NCBI GenBank assembly: GCA_023634235.1
Contig: JAMKCF010000006.1
Span: 9,123,672-9,187,671 of the forward strand
Length of the DNA stretch: 64,000 bases
Source of the DNA: Pisaster brevispinus
Taxonomy: Eukaryota > Echinodermata > Asteroidea > Forcipulatida > Asteriidae
Direction of reading: 5' to 3'
Shown: piece after piece, positions 49,440 through 59,100 of the stretch
How the letters are laid out: every line of letters begins with the position of its first letter
Position numbering within the stretch: position 1 is the first letter of the stretch
Made by a program: the position numbers and the translations under genes
The notes under the pieces: generated by a model
What the model was told of the DNA's origin: nothing
The model's database searches: none
What the model saw: the letters and a program-made list of their open reading frames with translations, nothing else

Positions 49440-50050
49440 CATGTTAAAGAGGAAGGGAAATGTCACATTCAGTTTTGTGATGTACTCATTTGCCAATAGA
49501 TAGAGTCCTCATGTGAGCCTGGGAAAAAAATACAAGTCTCTTACCACATGTTAAAGTGGTGTAAATTGCTATTGTATTGGCTACCTTCCAGTGAAAAAAT
49601 TTGTCAACATTCAAAACATCCAATGACATCATTCTGAGAAAAATGAGTCAGTACATTTTTGTACGGGGATGTTTGGTTCATTCCTGACTTTCAACTGACA
49701 TTCAATTATATTCAATCAAAACGGCTTTGAAATTGACATTTTGACTAACAACATATTTCTCCTTGGAATGTAAAGACCCATTAGTTGTTGAAATCCAATG
49801 AGGTCATGTTTCAAATTTCACTCTGAAATAGTCAGGAATGAACCCAAAGGCACCCCTGTATAAAAATGTACAGACCCATTTTTCTCAGAATGATGTCATC
49901 GGATGTTTTGAATGTTGACAAATTTTGCCCCGGAAGGTTATTGAATACAGGTTTGAGGCTTGTAAATTTTTCCCCCAAATGAGGACTCTATCTATTGGAA
50001 AATGAGTACATTACAAATTTTAACTTGACATTTCCCTTCTCTTTAACATG
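49440..50050. mobile_element. MITE family D, 611-bp foldback
   Basis: The outermost arms are CATGTTAAAGAG…AAGGGAAATGTCA and TGACATTTCCCTTCTCTTTAACATG (given in parts). Inner arms pair ATAGATAGAGTCCTCAT with its complement near 49985, and the TCATTCTGAGAAAAATG block with its complement near 49890. It is the most symmetrical copy of the family. Confidence 0.85.
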
Positions 50051-50379
50051 ATTAAAATATTTATTGAAGCAGTTTGTTTTATTATACATGTATATAACAC
50101 TGATGCTGGTGATGGAATGTTCAAAAGTGTTAGGATACATTTTAGCGCTTCTGACAAAGTTTGCCAAACCACCTAAATTGTTTTCGCGACCCAAAAGAAA
50201 AGTTGGTCGCGACCCGATGTTTGCGAACGATGCTCTAGTCTTCAATGAACACTCGCTACTACAACCAATCAAGTGAAGAGTGCAATAATGTTACTTCCAC
50301 CACGTAAACTTTAAGATTAAAAATCTACTTTTATTTTCCGATGATTGCAACTGCTGCTGTTGCACCACATCTCATCAAC

Positions 50380-50690
50380 TTTCTCTGCAATTATGGGCTC
50401 CATAAAAGTGATGAGTATGATGCGTAAACAATAGATGCAGCGGCCTACTAAGGATGGGAGAGTTTCCATGGCAACAGGAAAGATACAAATATCTGAAAAT
50501 TAAGGTAATGACTTGGTGGAAGAGTGGTGCATTCATCTTGAAGGAAAGCAAATCTACAGGCATAGCTCCTGTGTTCAGAATATTGTGCATCGGTCACGAA
50601 TTCTCAGCGTGGTTGCAAATGTGGGTCAAAAAGAGTCACCCCATTGTGGGGCTGGCTTAGAGTAAGAGCCTCTGAAGGATATGATGGAGG
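50380..50690. promoter_or_regulatory. Candidate cis-regulatory element with a second RFX X-box
   Basis: GTTTCCATGGCAAC at 50462-50475 is identical to the 14-mer at 40684. A forkhead-like GTAAACAAT lies about 40 bp before it. The segment has no repeats that I recognise. Confidence 0.3.
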
Positions 50691-50747
50691 GATTTGATGA
50701 GGAGGAAGAAAAGGCTCCTGATTACAACCCAGTTTCAGTAACTCTTA

Positions 50748-50885
50748 AGCCCGGTTCGTACTTCCTGCGAATACGAATGCGAAGCGAATTTTGGTGACGC
50801 AACAATCAGTACGTGCTGCCCTTCTAAATGTGACACAAGAAAATTCGCTCCGCACGAAACATTCGTAGGAACTACAAACCAGGCT
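50748..50885. mobile_element. MITE family M (PIF/Harbinger-like), 138 bp
   Basis: The terminal inverted repeats are AGCCCGGTTCGTACTTCC and its partner ending AACCAGGCT. The inner hexamers GCGAAT/ATTCGC face each other. It is flanked on both sides by TTA (50745-50747 and 50886-50888), the three-base target duplication expected for PIF/Harbinger. Confidence 0.82.
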
Positions 50886-50930
50886 TTAGTTTATTTATTT
50901 ATTTTTTTTTTATCTTAGAATTAAAGGTGA

Positions 50931-51352
50931 GGTCATAGATTGTTTTTGTCAATGTATAGGCAAATTTATAAATAAAGATACAATAAAATTCACATGTGAA
51001 AGTTTCAGCTGAAAACAGTGTCTACTTGCTAAGAAAAAAGCAGAAAACTGCCACAGTATTATCACAAGAACGTTAAATCCATCTATGTTTAGCGAGGTGA
51101 CAGCGGGTACCAACTGCATCTCTGCTAACGTTCAAGAACGGGTACCAACCCTGAGAAATCCCAGAAATTATTAATTTTTTAAACCGTTTCCGAGATTCAA
51201 ATGTTTTGGGGTGAAAATTAATCCGAACCGCATTACTGGGAATCCTTTCTCAAAATAGTTTCTACTAGCAACAGCTGAAGTGCTTCTCACCAAGCAAGTT
51301 TTTATGGTCATTAATTTTTGGAGTACTTACCAATCTTTGGCCCTACCTTTAA
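50931..51352 (+). mobile_element. MITE family J, full-length
   Basis: The ends are TTAA-AGGTGAGGTCATAG and GGCCCTACCT-TTAA. The core GCGAGGTGACAGCGGGTACC is intact. A SINE B follows about 60 bp downstream. Confidence 0.88.
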
Positions 51353-51414
51353 CATCTATTACATCATTACAGCACCCACAGCTTAGTATAGGATTCGAAC
51401 TGCCTCTAAACACT

Positions 51415-51610
51415 GGGCTAGCTCGGTGGTTTAGTGGAAAGACATCTGCTCTAGCATAGCAAAGGTTGTTGGTTCAAATCCCACCCGAGTGATATGGATT
51501 ATTTTTCACAGGACTCAAGAAAGAACTGAGATACAGTGCTTTAATACACATCGAAGTAAGAGCAAAAACCAAATGATACTCTTTATCTCCAATGCAAAAT
51601 TTACATTTGT
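51415..51610 (+). mobile_element. SINE family B, full copy
   Basis: The head GCTCGGTGGTTTAGTGGAAA and B box GGTTCAAATCCC are well kept, followed by the family body (ATACAGTGCTTTAATACACA) and the 3' block ACTCTTTATCTCCAATGC. It lies just downstream of a family J MITE. Confidence 0.88.
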
Positions 51611-52677
51611 TTCTTTCTTTTATTTTTGTCTGTCCATGCACCGTTCAGCAAAACATAGTACAATAATTACGTCAACTAGTTCCACTGTACTACTGGTACC
51701 TTAATAATCAAAAAAAAAAGTCTGCAGGTTACACAACGGCTCATCGCTTGATAACTTCACGCCCAATACTTCATTCTTGTAAAAGGGTACAACAGTTTTT
51801 CATTGTTACAAAGCACCTCTATGAGGGAGTGTAAGTTTCTATTGGAACATTGCAAGATTCCACCAGAGCGATGACCAGGGTGCATGGAGGCAATCAGTAT
51901 TATGCCTACATCTTGAAGGCCTTTACTCACTGACTGATGTATGTGGGGAAAGTACTGTAATTTGTTGATCATAAGCAGTGGCTTATGACATGATTTTCAG
52001 GCCTTCAACGTACTCAACAGCTTATGTTTTGGGTGGTTTAAATACTGACAAGTAAAGTATGCAATTTTCTCCAACTTCAATATAATACAAAACATTTCAA
52101 AATAATCAGGAGGACAAAACAAAAACGATCGCAAATTCTCATTTCAGTTCTGTAATTGCCTGTGCAACACATCAATTTGTACAGTGCTACTCTGCCACAA
52201 CGTACAACGCACTTTCTAATGCAGTTTATAAGCCAGGCAGATTGCACACTGACCTGAAAAACTGTTCAGAGATTTTTAAGGGAGGAGGTTTGACTTTTGC
52301 CAACACCTAAATTATTTTAGGCCTGTAGGACAAGGGCATTTACATTTGCCACATGAAAGTCATGAAAGAACTCCACCACTGCTGCCTCTATCCCAAAGAC
52401 ACAAATATTGTTCAGTGACAAAACAAATCACACAGAATATCCAATATATTGATTTTGCTTTAATAATATTTCACTTGACAATTGATCACCAGTTTAAACC
52501 AGAAAAAAAGTCCTTAACCTTTGACTCCCACCACCCTCCTCAGGAAAATAAATCCAATTCTTTTAGTCTAAAGTTACTTAAACAAGTCAATGTTTTGACT
52601 CTGATAAGAATGGTACCTCTGACCCCCCAAGAGTGGGTGGTTTGCTTATGCCATAACTGATACAATATCACATTATC

Positions 52678-53127
52678 CTTCCACGTTTAGCGAGGTGACA
52701 GCGGGTACCAATCGCATCTCTGGCCGCAGCATTCACAAACAGACACTACGGAACTTTGAAAGTCGCCTGATGGCTTTCTTTGAAGATTCCAATATTTTCG
52801 ACACACTTTTTAAAATTTCTAATCAACGGGGGAATTTCAGACGAAATAATATTTCGCAGGATGCGTACTGTCATTACCATGTTTATGACAATCAGAGTTT
52901 TGGATAAAAAAATGTACTTTTGGATAAATATTACACATTTTTTTTAAAATTTGGGTTTGAACAAAGAAACATTTACTGGAGCGAGACTTGAACCAACGAC
53001 CCACGAGTTGACGTACCTGCGCTCCACCAACTAAGTTTTTTCAATCTTGTTTTTTTTTAACTTGTTTTTGTTTTTGCTTTTCTGTTTTTTGGGGGGTGTC
53101 ATTAATAACGTATGACCCTACCTTTAA
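52678..53127 (+). mobile_element. MITE family J, 5'-truncated, SINE-interrupted
   Basis: It begins at the core (CACGTTTAGCGAGGTGACAG), runs through GACGAAATAATATTTCGCAGG, is interrupted by SINE C (52945-53036), and ends TATGACCCTACCT-TTAA. Confidence 0.82.
52945..53036 (-). mobile_element. SINE family C inserted in a family J MITE
   Basis: The minus strand has TTAGTTGGTGGAGCGCAGGT, the B box GTTGGTTCAAGTCTCGCTCC and TTTCTTTGTTCAAACCC. It lies inside the 3' part of the family J copy at 52678-53127. Confidence 0.75.
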
Positions 53128-54584
53128 CCAGAATGGGATGGGGGGAATGATCCACCAGAAAAGTTCAGCTCAAAACGTGTGCTTTGTTTGTAGTTCGGTT
53201 CCTTGTGCTACTCAGGAACAACTACTGTACATGTATGTATAATTTGAGCTGAACTGCAATAAAACTAGGGTCAAAAACAAAAAACTCACATAAAAAGCTT
53301 TTGGCTTCAATGATTGCTTAAATTTTGGCTTTCCACAGAAAAAAGCAAACAAATAATGTTTACACTTTTACACTATAATAAGGTACACTAGGTTGTCAAT
53401 TGACTCTTCCAGTTTCTTCTTTTCCAATTTCTTGAGCCACCCCCCCTTGACATGTTTCTACTGTAAACTTTCTCCAATTTCAGATAGCTGCTAGTCAAAA
53501 ATAAAAATTGTAAAAATCCTGGGAGAGAAAAGAAGAAGAAAAAAGAAAAAAAATACAGCCCAAAAGCAATATATTCACTTTGCTCATTAACCCAGTCTAA
53601 TGAGACAACTTTTTCTATACATAGCCATGGTAAGAAAAATGTTCCATTTTTGAGCAGCTGCATATAATTGACCATACCCAAGTGTAATGAAGCTTGCTCT
53701 GTGGCTACATGGGGAAAATAAAAAAGTAATTGCCGAACGAATTGATCTACGTATATAAACATGTTGCATCATCATCATCTTCGATCGACTACAATTTAGG
53801 CTTCAACTTGCAGCGCGGAACCACTTTACAAAACCCAAAACAAAAATCCCATGAACAGTGACTCCCCCTAAATCTACACATCAAAGATAACACAAGTATA
53901 ATGGGATAAACCTTGGTAAAAAAGAAAGCCCAAGTCTGGGTTAATTGCACATTTTCTTTTACCGACGTTAAAGAAACCACACGTTCTATATCAAAACAGC
54001 CTGGAACTTATGGTACATTGACTAACTCCATACTGATTCTTAAACATGTCTGCTAGAATCTGGAGGCCATGACAGCTTAACGGATCTACATGTAAACAGG
54101 TACAACAATTTGCTGCACTATTTTTAGTAGTTTTGCCTTCAGCTTTCAGAGATCTTTACACTATGTTCAAAAAGCCCTTTTCATACTCCAGAGAAATATT
54201 CTCACAAAATATAACCAAAGGAAATGCTTCAGTTGGGTATTTTAACCCAACCGCAACCCCTTGTTCATTTCATAGTTGATGCCATTTTCACAGAGGAAAA
54301 AAAGCAGGGGTAGCTTATTCCTGGAAATTGCTTTTTTCCCCCAGGAGTTTGCAAGGGTGAGCGATCAAAGCATGAAAATGTCAACCAAATGTTTTTCTAC
54401 TGTGACAAGAGCTACAACATTTTATGAAACAAATTTGAAAGGCTCCAACAGTCTTTGATGACAAGCATCAAGGAAACAATGTGTAAACGACCCCCGCTCA
54501 TAAAAATCGAAACACATTACTCAGTACAAGCAAGCGATGTTACCAGAATTCCTCAATTATTTTTCGACCAGTTTATGTTCAAAA
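53128..54584. other. Unique stretch, no gene recognised
   Basis: There are no recurring elements and no exon-like frames. A purine-rich tract lies at 53525-53553. Confidence 0.45.
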
Positions 54585-54672
54585 TGGCAAAGGTCGTGGG
54601 TTTGATTTTGTTTTCTCCACAGGACGTAGGGAAGTATACAGTTTTTAAAACACATTGGTGTATATATTACAT
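54585..54672 (+). mobile_element. SINE family B, internal fragment
   Basis: AATGGCAAAGGTCGTGGGTT and TTCTCCACAGGACGTAGGGA match the B-box and post-B-box part of family B. The copy is diverged and lacks both ends. Confidence 0.55.
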
Positions 54673-54694
54673 AAATAATACAGTGTGTGTGTGT

Positions 54695-54965
54695 GTGGGT
54701 GGGCAAGCGCTACATACGCAGTGTGGACTTGAGAACAAAAGAGGTCCACATAATGTAGGGATCTGAAGCACTATGTGGACTTACACACGTCCACACAACG
54801 TTATTTGCAGTGTTAAGGAATAGGATTTTCCTTAAGTGTACAGAACAAAGAAATGTCCACACGACTGCAAAACAAGACTCGTTGTGTGTGTGTGTGTGTG
54901 TGTGTCGAGCTGCGCATTGACCGCACAACGATCAACGCACAGTGGACTTCTCCGAAAGATGAGCA
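54695..54965 (+). repeat. GT microsatellites within a CCACAC/GTGGAC-rich stretch
   Basis: (GT)n lies at about 54680-54697 and 54883-54905. Between them TGTGGACTT, GTCCACA and GTCCACACGA recur in both orientations. It is probably an older part of the same repeat landscape as 55290-55751. Confidence 0.55.
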
Positions 54966-55289
54966 GAGTTTGAAGCAATGAGGGGGCTCATCTAGAGCCA
55001 ATACTCCTCCCAAAAGAGATTTTACACATGGTTTTCCCCCGCAAGTTTACTAGTAAAGTATAAGTATACTTTGTATTTTTCCACAACCTGCAAAGCTTCA
55101 AACATCACTTATACACTCGACTATCCCACAATACTTTTGCTTTTCAAGTTCAGTCCACAATGCGCTGTGATTTGCACATGTATCCCTACATTAATCTGGC
55201 AACGCCTCAAAATGTTCAAGTACACCTGATTTGTGACACTTTGATCAGCAATTAATCAGCACACATACAGTTGGTTCTTCCCCACTTTC

Positions 55290-55660
55290 TCAGCATTTTA
55301 TGAAGTTAGCGCGTTGATGAGTGAGTTGATCAGCATACAGTGGATTAATCCACAAAGTCTAGTATTTATGGTGCATCGTAAACACATTCATCAGCATGTT
55401 CATCACTAATTATAATGTTGATCAGCACAAAGTGGATTTTATACACAATTCCTCAGTATTTCAAGCAGTTGATTGCCAGTTTATTAGAGCACGTTGATGA
55501 GCGAGTTGATCAGCATACAGTAAATTAATCCACTAAGTAAGTCTCGTTGTTATGGTGCGTTATCGCGTTATCAACGTGTTCATCAGCATGTTCATCACTC
55601 ATCAGCATGTTGATCAGCACAAAGTGGATTCTATACAAACTTCTTCAGCCCTCAAGCATT
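55290..55660 (+). repeat. 180-bp tandem duplication
   Basis: CGAGTTGATCAGCATACAGT, CATCAGCATGTTCATCACT and GTTGATCAGCACAAAGTGGA occur in the same order in both copies, spaced 180 bp apart. TGATCAGCA motifs also repeat inside each copy. Confidence 0.85.
55480..55485 (-). other. DCTN6: Candidate DCTN6 polyadenylation signal
   Basis: This is the first exact AATAAA on the minus strand that I see downstream of the stop codon, about 525 bases away. It would place the 23-bp palindromic minisatellite and part of the 180-bp duplication inside the 3' UTR. No transcript evidence is available here. Confidence 0.35.
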
Positions 55661-55682
55661 TTATATAGCTTCGATCAACACC

Positions 55683-55751
55683 TTGATCCACACGCAGAGG
55701 ATCATTTGATCCACACGCAGTGGATCATTTGATCCACACGTAGTGGATCAT
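55683..55751 (+). repeat. 23-bp palindromic minisatellite, three units
   Basis: Three units, TTGATCCACACGCAG followed by (A/T)GGATCAT, follow each other exactly at 55683, 55706 and 55729. Within each unit TGATCCAC and GTGGATCA are inverted, so every unit can fold. It lies about 260-330 bp past the DCTN6 stop, in the presumed 3' UTR. Confidence 0.9.
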
Positions 55752-56009
55752 TTCACATTTCCTCAGCTTTCAAAACAGTTTACGGCGACAGATAGAGAAA
55801 CCAACTTGTCCAAAATGCACCGTGAAAAAATGGCTGAGCACTTCCAAATGCAAAAGAGGAAATGCAAAATATGCACGAACAAATAAAATTCAAAAGGAAC
55901 TCCAAATCAAATAAATAACATGAACGAAAGTTTCAAAGAGTGGTCCACCTTTAAATCTCTCTTTCCATACTCCCCACTCTCCTCGTCGATTCCTCATCCT
56001 TTGGGCTTT

Positions 56010-56102
56010 TCACTTCTCTGGATTTTTAGGTCGGGTTGATTTCTTAAGATGGTGATAGTTTGGCAAGATTTTCATCAGGAAATCAAGTTGGAGCGTCTGG
56101 GC
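56010..56102 (-). CDS. DCTN6: DCTN6 terminal coding exon with stop codon
   Basis: The acceptor is TTTTTTCTTGAACAG. The 93 nt encode A-Q-T followed by [18 protein letters not shown], the C-terminal helix of p27, then a divergent tail S-T-R-P-K-N-P-E-K and TGA at 56012-56010. The tail is basic and has no Ser/Thr-Pro pair, unlike the human C-terminus. Confidence 0.96.
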   Translation of the reverse strand, partial: AQTLQLDFLMKILPNYHHLKKSTRPKNPEK

Positions 56103-59100
56103 CTGTTCAAGAAAAAATAAAAAAGTTTATATCATTTGGTTTTACCATACACCTGTGTAATGCACTGTATACTCAGTACTTTCCTGACCCCGGGTCCTTT
56201 GAAAAAAACCACAGGCATCTCAGGTGGGATTTGAACCTTGACCATTGCCATTCTAAAGCAGATGTCTTACCACTAGACCATTGAGTTTGCGATGAGGCCA
56301 GGTATACAAATCTTTTCAAAGAACTTTTAGAGTTAAGTTACCAATCTGATCAAAGAATGTTTAGAGTCAAGTTAGCTTTCATTATCATTATGATATATTT
56401 CTAGTAATGAAACCAGGGATGCCTCATAAAAATGAATTTAATCACGGTAGCTCACAAGCCTGAGGCAACCTTTAAACAAGGATGCTTGCTATGTGAACCA
56501 GAAACACTGGGGTTAACCTTTACTCTTCCACGGTAAGTATTCTGGGTTCTTTTATGTGCACTACCAATCCTAGTTCAAGAAACCTATGGCTTAATGTCCC
56601 AGCCGAAGGACAAAGCAATTATGGTAAAGTATCTTGCCCAAGGACATAAGTGCCACAAGTGGGACTTGAACCCACACTCTGCTGCTCAAAAACACCAGAG
56701 CTTGAGTCTGGAGCTCTTAACTGATTGGCCGCAACACGCCACCTTAGAGTAGAGGAATAATAATCCAAACTCAACAAAAGACTGAACATTTTTAATTGGG
56801 ACTTTCAATAGACAGATGCCATTTTTGCCTGGTTCCCTGTATTCATCATTACCATAACGGCTTTTGATACTACCATCAAAAAGGGATCAAACTTAATTTC
56901 CTTTCAGCTTCAGCGTGGTGGTGTGCATTTGCATAAAAGGACAATTCCACGGTTACTCGTGCACTTACAACCACGGAAATCAGGTAAATCTGTGATGCTC
57001 CAAGCCAAATCAAGACACTTCCTGCCAAAACTAAAAACAGTGTTTCTAACTATATAGAATGTAAAAGACATCACATCACGTTGAAATCATGGCCGATGTT
57101 TCAGTTGTCTTCACTTTTAATGCCATTTTGGTGTGCAGCATCACAAATCCATCTCATGACTTCATAGTTTGAAATGAATCTTTGTCAATAAACAATTTCA
57201 ATGGACCTTATGCATTGACATCATCTTAGAGGTTAAATGCTGACAAAACAATGCACAAATGCACATCCATGTATACATACGCACACAGCATTAGCCAATG
57301 GGCAACTTTCTTTTGACCTGTACTCAGGTGACGTCATGTGCGTAACGTCTACAGTAGGTCACAAAAATCTATTAGCCTACAGACTCCTATGGTCAATGAA
57401 ACGTGAGTAACCTTACAACTACCCCTGTGTGAAAAAACAATCGGCTTCAAAAAGATCAAGTTTTATTCCCGCCCGACGTTCTCCTCACCTGTGGCCGCTC
57501 AGCTTGTACCCTTCGGACACACTTCTCACCATAGATGACCGTGTTCTCCGGCAAGGTCTCATTACTGGTGACTGGACAGAATGCACCTATGACGCATCCA
57601 CTGCTGAGCTCAACCTCACGCCCAACAACAGCTGTGGGATCAACAATCCTGCTTGTTAAATTGTGATGTTATCCTACTGAAAGCCACATCCACTTTCCAT
57701 AACTAGCAGACAAACTGCTCCATATATTTATCACACCCCTACAGACATATAAAAGGGCTCACTATTTATTTTTTCAACAGAATAAGCAGAGCTACATTTT
57801 GAATTATGAGACTCATTTATGTAGCACCTTCTAATGGTTACCAAGGTGCTGTGGCGCATTCAGCAGCCACTGCCAGAAACACCGGGGCAAACCCCTTCTC
57901 TTAGCAATAAATGTAACTGGGTTCTTTTATGTGCATTGCACAACACACAGGACCTAAAGCTTTACGTCCCATCCGAAGGATGAAGCAATAATAGTCAAGT
58001 TTCTTGCTTAAAACCCAGGTGTCAAAACCAGGGCCTAATTTCATAGAGCTGCTAACGGCCGATTTTGTGCTTTCTATTTCATAGCACTGCTAACCGTAAG
58101 CACATGAAAAGGCATGCTAGCCTTCAAGTACTTCCTGTATGAAAATGAATGATGTAACAATGCAAATCCATGGTGAACGCATAAGATGGCTGCCTAATTT
58201 CTTGCTAACCTGTGAAATACGCTTACGTTCAAGCAAAATTTTCTGCCATTCTTAGCACGAAAATTTGCTTACCGTTAAGCAGCGCTATGAAATTGGGCCC
58301 AGGCCCCAAACCCACACTCTGCTGATCAGAAACACCAGAGCTAGAGTCTACTCCGCTTCACCTCTCAGCCACAACACGCCCAAACAGCCCATAGGAAATG
58401 CATTGAAGTACTTTTTCTATGAGGATTTACATAAGAAAAAAAATAATCTTGGGACCTGGGCTTATTTTCATAGAGCTGCTCGAGCACAATATGTTGCTGG
58501 ACAATAACCTGCCAAGCAAAGATAAGCAGGAAACCAGTCACAGACTACATGCTACATGGTATTTTGGCTGGTAACTTTATTCTGGTAAGCACAATTGTTT
58601 TCTGCTTAAGCAGCCTAATGAAATAGGGCCCCGTCTTTCACTATTTGTTTCTCAAGGTCTCAAGAAGCTCTTATTTGAATTATCAGTTTTTTCTGAATCA
58701 TTGAATGATCAAGTAGGCCCAAGTGACGATAGGTTACACAAACATGCATGACCATTCAAGTTAGCCGAGCATTTTCTTCCCCCCCGACTTTCACCTCTGT
58801 GTACCCCACTTGGAATCACACTGTAGACTGTTTCTAGATGCACGTAACGGGACCCAGTACACTTATCATTCAGAATAGCGTTTTGCTCGATACTTCTGAC
58901 ATGGTCAGCTGCAGATTGTGTCACAGCACCTTGTAAACAGCACCTTGTAAACCCTTACAAGGTGCTACATAAATGAGTTTTATAACTCAAACATAGCTCT
59001 GCATACTTGCCCTTAAAAAATAGCGCTTTAGGACACCCTTTGGGCATAGGTTAATCCCTACAATAAGATCTGCGTATTATTACATGATGCCTTACCTTTT

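Noticed and set aside
57429..57659. 76-codon plus-strand open frame with a plausible composition
   Set aside because: It is the antisense shadow of DCTN6 exon 6. The minus strand has the family signature and splice sites.
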